A stretch of DNA of 64,000 bases from Ruminococcus flavefaciens (GTDB taxonomy: Bacteria > Bacillota > Clostridia > Oscillospirales > Ruminococcaceae): contig DFHF01000061.1 of the NCBI GenBank assembly GCA_002371825.1, positions 1 through 64,000 of the forward strand, read 5' to 3'. The notes below the pieces were generated by a model, which ran no database searches, had not been told where the DNA came from, and saw only the letters and a list, made by a program, of their open reading frames with translations. This document shows positions 33,788 to 42,944 of this stretch, in pieces; the stretch's first letter is position 1, and the number at the start of each line of letters is the position of its first letter. Position numbers and translations under genes: made by a program.

Positions 33788-35293
33788 CTATTTTCCGGAT
33801 TTTTTTCCGCTGCTTCCGGAGCTCTTCTTACTGTTTTTCTGAGCCTTTCCGGAGGCGGGATTTTTCTTTTCTCCGGAGCTGCTTTTTGAAGTATCTTGCT
33901 TTGCCGGAGCCTTCTTTTCCGATGAATTTTTTTCTGCCGGTTCATCATCATCGATTATCTTTTTGTAGCTTGCTTCCTCTTCTTTTTCCCTGGCTTCTTT
34001 TTTAGCCTTTCTTGCAGAAGCAGGAGCGCCCTTGCGGCCTCTTGCCATGAGTACTACTCCGAACACTATTGCTGCTACAGCAAGAGCCAGACCTGCTGCA
34101 CGGAAGGCAAAGCTGCGGAGGTCCTTGTCGGAGGCGGTGAAATCGATGTCGTTTGATTTTGCGTATTTTGCAGCTTCTGATCCTGAGGATACGTTCATCT
34201 TGAAGCCGTCTATCTTGATGTCTTCACCGTTTCCGGATGAATTGATGGTGTATCCGAAGGCCATATTGCCGATCTCTTTTACGCTCTTTGGCACACTTAC
34301 CTGCTTGAGGTTGCCGCAGCCGTAGAATGCCTGGTCACCAATAGATTCAAGACCGTCCTGAAGTATCAGGTGATCCAGGGAAGCGCATCCGAGGAAGGCA
34401 TCTTTGCCTATTGTTTTCAGTGATATAGGAAGCTCTATGGTCTGGACGAGCTCATTGTAGGTGAAAGCGCCTTCGCCTATAGAGTAAAGTCCCTCTGAGA
34501 AGTCGATCTTCTTTACATTGCAGCAGTCCCAGAAAGCATTGCTGCCTATTTCGGAGACTGAGCCGGGGAAGAATATCTCTTCAACACCGTAGCACTGAGA
34601 GAAGGCACCGCTCTTAATTGTCTTTATGTTTTCGGGGATGCGGAGCTCTCCGGATAGATCAGCGGAGCCTCTGTATATTTCGGTCTCCTTTTTGTCCATG
34701 AGATATCCGTCCTTGAAGACGTAATTCTCACAGCCGTCAGTATCGATATCTGTCAGAGGAGCTCTTGTGAAAGCAGAATCTCCGATCTCTGTAAGCTTAT
34801 CGGGGATATTCAACTCTTTGAGAGATGTGCAGTTTGAAAATGCTGAATCTCCTATTCTTGTAATGCTGTCCGGAATCTCGACTTTTTCAAGCTTTTCACA
34901 GCCGATGAAAGCATTATCCGGGATCTCTGTTACAGTATGGGGGATAGTGACTTTTTCAAGTGAAGAACAGAAGCTGAATGCTCCGTCTCCAATTTTTTTA
35001 ACAGTCTGAGGTATCTTGATCTCAGTGACACCCGTGCAGTTATAGAAGGCATTTTCCTCTATCTCAACGATTGGGATACCGTTTACAACGCTGGGGAATG
35101 ATGTCATAGTCGAAGCTACCATGCGCTTTACTGCATATCCGCCGTCTACCTCGTCATAGACGAAGAGTCCGTCCTGCTTAACATCAGTTGCTCCGCTGGC
35201 CGCATTAGTCCTGAGGGAGACTGTGGGGGCAGCTGACACGGATATGAATGCCGCAGCAGCTAAGACAGCAGCCCTTTTTATAGTCTTAATCAT
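33788..35293 (-). CDS. Membrane-anchored BspA-like leucine-rich-repeat protein
   Basis: About 501 residues from the ATG at 35293, which has AAAGGA 8 nt upstream. A signal peptide is followed by about a dozen BspA/LRR_5 repeats of the form I-x-x-x-A-F-x-x-C-x-x-L-x-x-V-x-I-P. Then come a membrane helix near residue 400 (FAFRAAGLALAVAAIVFGVVL) and a long cytoplasmic tail rich in Lys, Ser, Glu and Pro. Such proteins are surface adhesins or receptors in gut bacteria. The start overlaps the previous gene by 8 nt, so the two LRR genes are one operon. Confidence 0.88.
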   Translation of the reverse strand: MIKTIKRAAVLAAAAFISVSAAPTVSLRTNAASGATDVKQDGLFVYDEVDGGYAVKRMVASTMTSFPSVVNGIPIVEIEENAFYNCTGVTEIKIPQTVKKIGDGAFSFCSSLEKVTIPHTVTEIPDNAFIGCEKLEKVEIPDSITRIGDSAFSNCTSLKELNIPDKLTEIGDSAFTRAPLTDIDTDGCENYVFKDGYLMDKKETEIYRGSADLSGELRIPENIKTIKSGAFSQCYGVEEIFFPGSVSEIGSNAFWDCCNVKKIDFSEGLYSIGEGAFTYNELVQTIELPISLKTIGKDAFLGCASLDHLILQDGLESIGDQAFYGCGNLKQVSVPKSVKEIGNMAFGYTINSSGNGEDIKIDGFKMNVSSGSEAAKYAKSNDIDFTASDKDLRSFAFRAAGLALAVAAIVFGVVLMARGRKGAPASARKAKKEAREKEEEASYKKIIDDDEPAEKNSSEKKAPAKQDTSKSSSGEKKNPASGKAQKNSKKSSGSSGKKSGK

Positions 35294-37577
35294 CAGTCTC
35301 ATCCTTTCCGCCGGAGCTTGTTTCCTCATCCACTGTTTCTTCCTTATCAGAGACTTCGGGAGCGGGTCTTTCCTCAGCTCTCATTTTTCTTGCTTCTGAA
35401 GCTTTTTTAGCTCTTTCAGACTTTTCCTTTGCTTCCTTTTTCTTGCTTGATCTCTTTACAAAGAGGAAGGAGATGAGGGCGGCAAGTCCGAAAAGGATAA
35501 CTCCTGCGCCGACTTCAAGTATGCTCTTCTTTACATTTTTTCCGAAGATCTCAATGGTGCCGCTGATAACGGTGATATCGTTATCCTTTGCGTAGTCATA
35601 GGCCTTTGTGCCCTTATCGGCATATATTTTGAAGTCTTCGATAAGAGCTTCGCCGTTTTCTTCGTTTTCGAGGAGGTTCGCAGAAGTCTCGTAGTAATAT
35701 CCGCAGGCATAGTCGCCTATCTCTTCGAGGTTTTTATAGAATCTCAGGCTCTTGAGCTCTGTACAGTCGAGGAATGCATAAGCTCCCAGTGATTTCAGGT
35801 CCTTTGAGAGCTTTACCTTCTTAAGAGCTGAGCAGCCCTCAAATGCGCCGGTACCTATGCTCTCAACTCCGGAGAGATCCAACTCCTCGATGTAGGGGTT
35901 CCTGAAAAATGCGGATGTTCCGATAGTTTCAACATCCTTCGGGACCTTGAAGCTCTTGTCTGTTCTGCCGGCAGGATAGAAAAGGAGGGCTTTTTTATCG
36001 CTGCTGTAGAGGATTCCGTCATCGGAGGAGAATGATCCGCCGCTTCCGGATGAAACGTTTATATTCTCAAGGGATTCACAGCCTACAAACGGATATTCCC
36101 CGTCATATCCTATAGAAACACATTTGCCGGAAATGGTTATCTCTCTCAGCTCGGTACAGCCGAGGAAAGCGTCTGCACCTACGGTCTCAGCACCGCCAAG
36201 GTCTACAGTTTTGAGAGCCTGACAGCTGTCGAAAGCGTTGTCCTCTATAGTGACAAGGCTCTGGGGAAGGGTAAGCTGCTCAAGGTAAGAGCAGTCCTTG
36301 AAGGCCATTTTCTTTATTTCCTTTACATTTTCAGGTATAACTATCTGACGTGCGAAGGTATTGACGAAAGCCACTGTATATATTGTTGTTACAGGCTTGC
36401 CGTCTATTTCTGCGGGAACGTTTATAACGTCATCTTCGGAATTGCAGGAGAGTATGTATACTTCTCCGTTCTGAACGGTGTATTCATAGTCCTCCCATGT
36501 CTGCTTGTCAAATGCAAGTATCTCAGATGCATCGTCGCTGGCAGCTTCGGAAATGAATTCAAAATTATTGGCATAGCCGTATTCATCGTCGGTGTCAGTT
36601 GCATATGTCTGAGCGGCAGTACCATACTCACCGATTATAGTGAAATTGCTGACAGGAGATTCAGTGCCGTCGGGATTGGTCGTGTAGCCTAAAGCGCAGT
36701 AGCCTATCTCCTGGACTGTACGGGGAATTTTTATGCTTTCAAGTCCGGTATCGATGAAGGCATACTGTCCTATAGAGGTGAGGAGGTGTGGGAGAGTAAC
36801 TTCCTTAAGGGCAGTACATCCGAAGAAGGCTGCGCCGCCGATAGTTGAAAGGTCTTCCGGGAAAACTATCTCTTCAAGGGAAGTACATCCTGAGAAGGAA
36901 TAAGACTCGATATAATCTATTGATGTACCGCTGAGGTCAGCCTTTTTCAGTGAGGCGTTGCGTGCTACGGAGAAGTCATATATATCTGTAAGGCTGTCCG
37001 GGAAGGTTATCTCTGCAAGAGGAGTGCTGTAGATAGCGGCACTTCCGAGCTCCTCAACACCGTCAGGTATCTTGTAGCTGGAGCCTTCCTTGCTGCTGGG
37101 ATAGCAGAAAAGGCGCTTTTTATCCTTTGTGAAAAGGATGCCGTCCTCTGACATATAATCCTTGTTGCCTGAGTCAACGTTTATCGCTTTGAGCTTTCCG
37201 CAGACCTTGAAGGGATTGTTTGAGGATATATATTCTACTGTGGCAGGCAGGGAAACTGTTTCAAGGAACTTGTTTTCGGATTTTCCGAAGGCCCACTCTG
37301 CAATATCTGTTACTGTAAGTCCGTCTATAGTTTCGGGGATGACGATATCGGTCTCTGTATTCAGACAATTTACTATATTGACAGTATTATTATCTGTAAC
37401 GGTATATGTGAAGATACCGGATGTTATCTCATTGCTGTCTTCGGTATCAGTGACTGCTGTATCTGAGACCGGAGCATCTTCTTCGTTGTCAGCATATGCA
37501 CTGAGCGAAGCTGTTGCCGCAGAAGCACAGATGAGCAGACTCATCAGCAGAGCGGCGGCTTTATTTCTCTTAAACAT
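35286..37577 (-). CDS. Larger membrane-anchored BspA-like leucine-rich-repeat protein
   Basis: 763 residues with a signal peptide (KAAALLMSLLICASAATASLS). Two blocks of LRR_5 repeats each begin with a similar strand (GIFTYTVTDNNTVNIVNC and YEYTVQNGEVYILSC), which suggests internal duplication. A C-terminal membrane helix (VGAGVILFGLAALISFLFV) is followed by a highly charged Lys/Glu tail. The layout parallels the downstream LRR gene. It is first in a two-gene operon, transcribed from a good promoter. Confidence 0.88.
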   Translation of the reverse strand: MFKRNKAAALLMSLLICASAATASLSAYADNEEDAPVSDTAVTDTEDSNEITSGIFTYTVTDNNTVNIVNCLNTETDIVIPETIDGLTVTDIAEWAFGKSENKFLETVSLPATVEYISSNNPFKVCGKLKAINVDSGNKDYMSEDGILFTKDKKRLFCYPSSKEGSSYKIPDGVEELGSAAIYSTPLAEITFPDSLTDIYDFSVARNASLKKADLSGTSIDYIESYSFSGCTSLEEIVFPEDLSTIGGAAFFGCTALKEVTLPHLLTSIGQYAFIDTGLESIKIPRTVQEIGYCALGYTTNPDGTESPVSNFTIIGEYGTAAQTYATDTDDEYGYANNFEFISEAASDDASEILAFDKQTWEDYEYTVQNGEVYILSCNSEDDVINVPAEIDGKPVTTIYTVAFVNTFARQIVIPENVKEIKKMAFKDCSYLEQLTLPQSLVTIEDNAFDSCQALKTVDLGGAETVGADAFLGCTELREITISGKCVSIGYDGEYPFVGCESLENINVSSGSGGSFSSDDGILYSSDKKALLFYPAGRTDKSFKVPKDVETIGTSAFFRNPYIEELDLSGVESIGTGAFEGCSALKKVKLSKDLKSLGAYAFLDCTELKSLRFYKNLEEIGDYACGYYYETSANLLENEENGEALIEDFKIYADKGTKAYDYAKDNDITVISGTIEIFGKNVKKSILEVGAGVILFGLAALISFLFVKRSSKKKEAKEKSERAKKASEARKMRAEERPAPEVSDKEETVDEETSSGGKDETDD

Positions 37578-37625
37578 TTTACTAACCCTCTCTTTACGGC
37601 TTTGAGCCGATAATATGCTTTATAC

Positions 37626-37654
37626 ATTATAACATACAAAAAAATATAATGCAA
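37626..37654 (-). promoter_or_regulatory. Promoter of the LRR operon
   Basis: TTGCAT (37654-37649), 17-nt spacer, TATAAT (37631-37626) on the minus strand, about 50 nt before the first LRR gene. Confidence 0.7.
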
Positions 37655-37762
37655 CGGATTTCACTCAGTTTTCGCATATCTGATACATATTTTTCAGCCG
37701 GAATATCCTGTCCGGAGGCCGCATATGATTTAGGGACAAATTATTTATCCGGAGGAAATATT

Positions 37763-40384
37763 ATGGGACTTACCGAAAAGGAAGCGGCTGAAAGACTTAA
37801 AGCCGACGGAAAAAATCAGCTTGAAGAAGGTAAAAAAACAGGAGCTGCCGCCATATTCATTGGTCAGTTCAGGGACGTTATGGTAATGATACTGCTTGCT
37901 GCTACAGGAGTATCAGTGCTGCTGGGAGAGATTTCCGATGCAGTGACAATAATACTCATAGTGCTGCTGAATGCCATACTTGGCTTTATTCAGGAGTTCC
38001 GCACAGAACATACTCTTGAAGCCCTGCGCTCCATGACTGCGCCTACTGCTAAGTGCTATCGTGACGGAGAGCTTACAGTCATAGATGCTGCCGGTCTGGT
38101 CTGCGAGGATGTTATCGAGCTTGAGGCGGGGGACCGTGTACCTGCGGACTGCGTTATACTCAGGGCGGCAGGCTTATTTGCAGATGAGGCTATGCTCACC
38201 GGCGAATCAGAGGCAGTGGCAAAGTCGGCAGGTACAGCAGGTGATACGGATAACTCATTAAATAAGAGCAGCATAGTCTACTGCGGTACTTCTGTCACAA
38301 AAGGCACCTGTACAGCAAAGGTCATAGCAGTAGGGAAGCGTACTCAGATGGGGCGGATATCAGAAATGCTGACAGATATCGACAGGGAGCTTACTCCCCT
38401 TCAAAAACGTCTGGCAGAGCTTGGAAAGGCCGTGGCTGTGATCTGTATTGTGGTCTGTGCAGCTGTATTTGCTGCCGGAGTGCTCCGGGGCGAGGAGGTC
38501 TTCTCCATGCTGATGACCGGTATCACTATTGCTATCGCAGCTATCCCGGAAGGTCTGCCGGCCACAGTGACTATTGCTCTTGCACTGGCAGTCAGCAGGA
38601 TGCTGAAGCAGAAGGCTCTCGTAAATAAACTGCACAGTGTTGAGACTCTTGGCTGCGCTTCGGTCATATGCTCTGATAAGACCGGAACTATCACTGAAAA
38701 TAAAATGACCGTAACAGAGCTGGCAGCGGCAGATGAGTGCTATTACTTCAGCGGTATGGGCTACCGTATCAGCGGCGGAGTGACTAAGGGCGATGAGGGG
38801 CTTGCAGTAAATCCTGTAAACGAAAAAGCTCTTACTGAGGCACTTATCTGCGGAGTTATCTGTTCGGACGCTTCTATTACAGCTCCTTCCGGGACTAAAA
38901 ACAGGAACAGGGGGGCTGTTACCGGAAAGGGCGAGTGGAAGGTATCGGGTGACCCTACTGAGGCTGCACTGCTGATAGCCGGAGCCAAGGCCGGAGTCAC
39001 CAGAGATTCCCTGGGGACAGAGCGCCGCAGGCTGGAGGAGTTCCCCTTTGACAGCGAAAACCGGTTTATGGCGGTACACTGCGCCTTCAGAAGCGGGAAA
39101 CGTACATATTTCAAGGGAGCAGAGGAGGTGCTGCTGCCGAGATGCTCTCAGTATATGAGTGAAAAAGGTGAGATCTTTCCTATGACGACAGAGGTCCGCA
39201 GGCGGATCTCTGCAAAGACTCTGGAAATGTCTGATAAGGCTCTTAGAGTGCTGGCTCTTGCTTACTGTGATGCCGATGAGCTGGACCCGCATCGTGGAAA
39301 TCTGGTATTCCTCGGACTGGCCGGAATGATCGATCCGCCCCGTGAGGAGGCTAAGCTGGCCATAAGGAAATGTGCCAATGCCTCCGTAAAAACAGTGATG
39401 ATAACCGGAGATCATAAGAATACTGCTGTTGCTGTGGCAAAAAAGGCCGGGCTTCTCCGGGGCGGAAAGGCTATGACCGGGGAGGAGCTGGATAAGCTGT
39501 CAGATGAAGAGCTGGACAGAGTCATCAGCAAGTATACTGTCTTTGCAAGAGTTGAGCCTGCCCACAAGCTTCGCATCGTCAGAAGCTTCAAGCGGCGGGG
39601 GGAGATAGTTACTATGACAGGCGACGGAGTGAACGATGCTCCTGCCATTAAAGAAGCTGATGTTGGTGTGGCTATGGGTGTTACCGGCACTGATGTCACA
39701 AAGCAGGCTGCCGATGTTATCCTGCTGGACGACAATCTTGCAACTCTTGTGAATGCTGTTGAACAGGGACGCTGTGTATATGCGAATATACGGAAATTCG
39801 TAAGGTACCTGCTCTCCTGCAATATAGGTGAGGTTCTTACCATGTTTCTTGGAATACTAATGGGAATGCCGATGATACTTCTGCCGGTGCAGATACTTCT
39901 TGTGAATCTGGTCACCGACGGACTTCCGGCTGTGGCGCTGGGAATGGATCCGCCGGAAAAGGATATAATGAGCCGTCCGCCGAGACGCTCTTCTGAGGGA
40001 TTCTTCTCCGGCGGACTTATGGGAAAGATCGTATTCAGGGGAATATTTATCGGACTGTGTACGCTTGCTTCCTTTGCACTTTCTCTCCGCCTTGGCGGGA
40101 CTGTTGAAGCTGCCCGCACCTGCGCCCTTATCACACTTGTGATGTCTCAGCTTATTCACGTCTTCGAGTGCAGATCCGAGAGCCGTTCTATCTTCCGGAT
40201 AGATCCTTTCGGCAATATCAAGCTCCTGCTGGCTGCGGCAGTTTCTGTGGGAGTTCTTGCTGCCGCTGTTGCAGTGCCTCAGCTTCAGGTGGTATTTGAA
40301 ACGGTAATCCCTGAAAGGGAGCAGCTTCTTGCCGCCCTGGGACTTAGTGCGGCAGTACCGATTATAAGCGGATTTTTTAAATGA
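37763..40384 (+). CDS. Calcium-type P-type ATPase
   Basis: An 873-residue cation pump of the P2 (SERCA/PMCA-like) group. It has TGES in the actuator domain, PEGLP in membrane helix 4, the phosphorylation site SDKTGT, KGAEEVLL in the nucleotide domain, TGDGVNDAPAI, and NIGEVLTMF with NLVTDGLPA in helices 5 and 6 supplying ion ligands. Probably exports calcium. The ATG at 37763 has GGAGG 7 nt upstream; the frame is open earlier but without a ribosome site. It is monocistronic. Confidence 0.93.
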   Translation: MGLTEKEAAERLKADGKNQLEEGKKTGAAAIFIGQFRDVMVMILLAATGVSVLLGEISDAVTIILIVLLNAILGFIQEFRTEHTLEALRSMTAPTAKCYRDGELTVIDAAGLVCEDVIELEAGDRVPADCVILRAAGLFADEAMLTGESEAVAKSAGTAGDTDNSLNKSSIVYCGTSVTKGTCTAKVIAVGKRTQMGRISEMLTDIDRELTPLQKRLAELGKAVAVICIVVCAAVFAAGVLRGEEVFSMLMTGITIAIAAIPEGLPATVTIALALAVSRMLKQKALVNKLHSVETLGCASVICSDKTGTITENKMTVTELAAADECYYFSGMGYRISGGVTKGDEGLAVNPVNEKALTEALICGVICSDASITAPSGTKNRNRGAVTGKGEWKVSGDPTEAALLIAGAKAGVTRDSLGTERRRLEEFPFDSENRFMAVHCAFRSGKRTYFKGAEEVLLPRCSQYMSEKGEIFPMTTEVRRRISAKTLEMSDKALRVLALAYCDADELDPHRGNLVFLGLAGMIDPPREEAKLAIRKCANASVKTVMITGDHKNTAVAVAKKAGLLRGGKAMTGEELDKLSDEELDRVISKYTVFARVEPAHKLRIVRSFKRRGEIVTMTGDGVNDAPAIKEADVGVAMGVTGTDVTKQAADVILLDDNLATLVNAVEQGRCVYANIRKFVRYLLSCNIGEVLTMFLGILMGMPMILLPVQILLVNLVTDGLPAVALGMDPPEKDIMSRPPRRSSEGFFSGGLMGKIVFRGIFIGLCTLASFALSLRLGGTVEAARTCALITLVMSQLIHVFECRSESRSIFRIDPFGNIKLLLAAAVSVGVLAAAVAVPQLQVVFETVIPEREQLLAALGLSAAVPIISGFFK

Positions 40385-40494
40385 TATTGGTTCTTGTTGT
40401 GCGAATATCAGCGGCAGGTTTCAGAATGCATAAGTCTTAACATATAGGGAAATGTGAAAAAACCATTATCTTCTTAAAAATTTTTGAAATTTTC

Positions 40495-40553
40495 TTGACA
40501 TTGTTGAGTATTAGTGCTATAATGGTTATCGGTGTTAGTAATGATACCGATAA
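40495..40553 (+). promoter_or_regulatory. Perfect consensus promoter with downstream inverted repeat
   Basis: TTGACA (40495-40500), 17-nt spacer, TATAAT (40518-40523). Directly after comes TTATCGGT (40526-40533), 12 nt, ACCGATAA (40546-40553), a perfect inverted repeat spanning the likely start of transcription. It could be an operator or an mRNA 5' hairpin. Confidence 0.75.
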
Positions 40554-40575
40554 ATTATACAGGAGGTAATATCAA

Positions 40576-40974
40576 ATGTTAAAAACACGTAAGTACATTT
40601 GTACCGCACTCGCAGCTCTCACACTTATCACAGGCTCAGCAGCTACTTCATTCGCAACCGGAAACGATATTTTCCCTTCCGCAACGTTAAATGCACAGGC
40701 GGCTGCGAAAAAAGATCGTGGTGCAAGCCATACCATAATGAAGACAACATATGTAAAGATCACTAAAGAACATGATGGTGCAAGAATAAGAAAATGGGCT
40801 ACAACAGAATCAACCGCACTTGGTCATGCAATGCTGAATACAAGGTTCAAGTCAGACTATTTAATAGTTTGGGATAATGGCGAAGTATGGTATCATTTTC
40901 CGAATATAAAGGATAAGGACGGAAATAAGTGGAATGGCTACGTCTATTCCAAGTTATGCACTGTTGTAAAATAA
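40576..40974 (+). CDS. Small secreted SH3-like protein
   Basis: 132 residues. A signal peptide (ICTALAALTLITGSAATSFATG) is followed by a single bacterial SH3-like domain (GARIRKWATTESTALGHAML ... WNGYVYSKLCTVV). SH3b domains often bind cell wall peptides. No enzymatic domain is attached. AGGAGG lies 10 nt upstream. It is monocistronic with its own strong promoter and terminator, so probably abundant. Confidence 0.8.
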   Translation: MLKTRKYICTALAALTLITGSAATSFATGNDIFPSATLNAQAAAKKDRGASHTIMKTTYVKITKEHDGARIRKWATTESTALGHAMLNTRFKSDYLIVWDNGEVWYHFPNIKDKDGNKWNGYVYSKLCTVVK

Positions 40975-41008
40975 GATAATTGTCAGAGCTATAATATGAC
41001 AGAAAAAA

Positions 41009-41055
41009 GACAGCCGGGCCGTGATACTCGTTAAGAGCATAGAGCCAAGGCTGTC
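41009..41055. terminator. Terminator after the SH3 gene
   Basis: GACAGCC (41009-41015) pairs with GGCTGTC (41049-41055), followed by ATTTTTT on the plus strand and preceded by AAAAAA, so it works in both directions. The 33-nt loop can form a smaller CTC-GAG hairpin. Confidence 0.65.
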
Positions 41056-41197
41056 ATTTTTTATGTATGAATATAATAAATTTGCCTGTTTCAAGGATGT
41101 TATTGACTGCATCTCATTTGCCGGAAAGCCCGGAAAGCCGAGAAGTTTTTTTGCTCATAATTATGTCTGTATCCACATCTGTCATAATGGGAAAAAG

Positions 41198-41590
41198 TCA
41201 CTTCGGGAAGCCGTTCAGGGCAACATAGACAACAAATGAAACAATATCTGCGAGAACGAATGCTCCCAATATTATTGCGGCTATTTTGAGACCTTTTTTG
41301 GCTTTTTTTCTGTTCTCATCCGTGAGGACTTTTTCTTTTATGTCAGTGTAGAGCTCCGATTTTTCAGGCTGGGCAGCAGGCGGAGGGGCGGATGTTTTAT
41401 CAAGCACTAATTCGTCCAGAGAAATATCAAACAGTTCGCTTATAGCGATGAGTTTTTCCATATCCGGAGTGGAGTCTCCCACCTCCCACTTTGAAATGGT
41501 CTGCCTTGAAACATTCAGCCTGTTTGCAAGTTCCTCCTGAGAAAATCCCTTTTGCTTACGCAGTTCGTAAAGTTTGTTATTGAACTCCAT
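41198..41590 (-). CDS. XRE-family regulator with C-terminal membrane helix
   Basis: 130 residues. The N-terminal helix-turn-helix is typical (LRKQKGFSQEELANRLNVSRQTISKWEVGDSTPD). A Pro-rich linker leads to one membrane helix (IAAIILGAFVLADIVSFVVYV), so the regulator is probably membrane-bound. It lies 3 nt downstream of a CPBP protease gene in the same operon, a pairing that suggests the protease could cleave or sense with it (inference). Confidence 0.88.
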   Translation of the reverse strand: MEFNNKLYELRKQKGFSQEELANRLNVSRQTISKWEVGDSTPDMEKLIAISELFDISLDELVLDKTSAPPPAAQPEKSELYTDIKEKVLTDENRKKAKKGLKIAAIILGAFVLADIVSFVVYVALNGFPK

Positions 41591-41593
41591 ATT

Positions 41594-42517
41594 TCATGCC
41601 TGCCTTTCTGTATTATTCTTTTTATATAGCTGCCACATCAGTACAGCTGCCGCAGCTATGACAATATCAGCGATAATGCTTGCTTCTATGCCGTAGTTCC
41701 CGCCGTTGAGCAGATTTTCGCCGACGCTTTTCATGTCAATGAGTGCAGCCGAAGCTCCCTCGCTGCCGCTGAGGTTGAGTCCGAGGACGCAGCTCAGACA
41801 GAAATTCCACACTGAATGAAGTCCGCAGGCTGCCCATATGCTTTTGGTTTTGAGTGTCAGGAACGAGAATACGCACGAAATAACGATCAGGCAGAACACA
41901 CCTGAGAAAATATATTTCGGTTCGCTGCCCGTGAAATTGCCCCAGTGATTAAAGGTGAATACAAACGTACTTGCTGCTATAGCGACAGGCATAGGCACTC
42001 TGTCCTTGAGCGAACATAATACAAGTCCTCTGCAAAGAAACTCTTCAGCTGCCCCCTGAATAATAAATCCGCCGAGCATAAGCAATATCATTAAGATGTC
42101 GGGGGTAGTGAACACACCGTCAAATCTGATACTTCCCGTGAGAGCGATAGCAGCAACGCAGACAGCCAGAATTCCCATGCCGATGAGGGCCCCGATAAAC
42201 CAGCCTCTGATGTTCTTGGTCACACCCATTTCGGAGAGCTTTCTTTTTTCTATGATCTTCCAGCAAAAAACGCTTGCGCCTAAAACAACTATCATTCCAT
42301 AGTATTTGAGCAGGTTCATGACGCTGTCGCTGAACATTTCACCCTGCATGAAGTTTTTTCCGAAGATGAACATCGCACCGATAACGGCTCCCTCTGCAAG
42401 CAGCAAGCCCGACCAGTAGCATATAATGAACATCAGCAGCTTTTTCACTACGAGCATTGCAGCAGGCATTTCTGTTCTGTTGTTGAACGGGCTTATGTTT
42501 CTGATGAATTTTTTCAT
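41594..42517 (-). CDS. CPBP-family intramembrane metalloprotease
   Basis: 307 residues and about eight membrane helices. The Abi/CPBP motif is present: AAEEFLCRGLVL (E-E-x-x-x-R), later FTFNHWGN and HSVWNF supplying the metal-ligand histidines. The start is the ATG at 42517 (MKKFIRNIS) with AAGGAGG 9 nt upstream; the 46-residue frame extension has no ribosome site. In Gram-positive bacteria such proteases often give bacteriocin immunity or release regulators. Confidence 0.88.
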   Translation of the reverse strand: MKKFIRNISPFNNRTEMPAAMLVVKKLLMFIICYWSGLLLAEGAVIGAMFIFGKNFMQGEMFSDSVMNLLKYYGMIVVLGASVFCWKIIEKRKLSEMGVTKNIRGWFIGALIGMGILAVCVAAIALTGSIRFDGVFTTPDILMILLMLGGFIIQGAAEEFLCRGLVLCSLKDRVPMPVAIAASTFVFTFNHWGNFTGSEPKYIFSGVFCLIVISCVFSFLTLKTKSIWAACGLHSVWNFCLSCVLGLNLSGSEGASAALIDMKSVGENLLNGGNYGIEASIIADIVIAAAAVLMWQLYKKNNTERQA

Positions 42518-42766
42518 AGATGAATTCCTCCTTCTATCGCTTGGCGATAGTTTTTCCTGATGAATCCATCGTACCATTTCTGCCCCCAGAAGTCTACCAA
42601 CTGACGCTGGAAATCCGTCAACAGGCGCTGACATTTGTGTTAACATCCGTTGCATTCCCTGTTTACAGGCATTTTTTTGACATAGCCTGCTGAGCTGATT
42701 ATATCATATCCGGCAGGAAAAAGCAATAGGTGAGGCACGGGAAAACTCCTCGGCAGAAGACTGTGC

Positions 42767-42795
42767 TTGACTTTTTAATATGGTGGAGTTATAAT
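42767..42795 (+). promoter_or_regulatory. Promoter of the leader-controlled efflux gene
   Basis: TTGACT (42767-42772), 17-nt spacer, TATAAT (42790-42795), 150 nt before the MFS start. That leaves a long leader. Between the CPBP gene and this promoter (42518-42766) there is only a CTATCGC-GCGATAG stem near 42534 and no gene. Confidence 0.75.
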
Positions 42796-42822
42796 ATGAA
42801 AAATGACTGGAAGGTGAAAGCT

Positions 42823-42861
42823 ATGAGAAGATGCATAGTAAATTCTCCATGCAAGGTTTGA
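42823..42861 (+). CDS. Putative 12-residue regulatory leader peptide
   Basis: ATG at 42823 with AAGGTG 7 nt upstream reads MRRCIVNSPCKV then TGA. The last codons lie in the first arm of a hairpin, as in antibiotic-responsive leaders upstream of resistance and efflux genes, where a stalled ribosome changes the RNA fold. An in-frame ATG at 42796 would be too close to the -10 box to be transcribed with a ribosome site. Confidence 0.5.
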   Translation: MRRCIVNSPCKV

Positions 42862-42942
42862 GGGATTTGCATGGAGGGTAAATAGCTCCCTCGGACTTTG
42901 CATTTCTGATGATACAATTTTAATGTCAAAAGGAGCAAAGTC
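42845..42942 (+). promoter_or_regulatory. Attenuator-like series of alternative RNA hairpins
   Basis: Stem 1: CTCCATGCAA (42845-42854) with TTGCATGGAG (42867-42876), a perfect 10 bp that overlaps the leader peptide. Stem 2: GAGGG (42874-42878) with CCCTC (42888-42892), which shares bases with stem 1 so the two compete. Stem 3: GACTTTGC (42894-42901) with GCAAAGTC (42935-42942), whose right arm covers the end of the AAAGGAG ribosome site of the MFS gene. No T-run follows, so translational control is more likely than transcription termination. Confidence 0.55.
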
Positions 42943-42944
42943 AA

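Noticed and set aside
38360..39415. 351-codon minus-strand frame inside the P-type ATPase gene
   Set aside because: Antisense shadow of a conserved ATPase; Ser, Cys and His-rich composition and no start signal.
39412..40134. 240-codon minus-strand frame inside the P-type ATPase gene
   Set aside because: Antisense shadow with no ribosome site and no recognisable domain.
42845..42942. Metabolite riboswitch upstream of the MFS gene
   Set aside because: No known aptamer core is visible; the short ORF overlapping the first hairpin fits a ribosome-stalling leader better.
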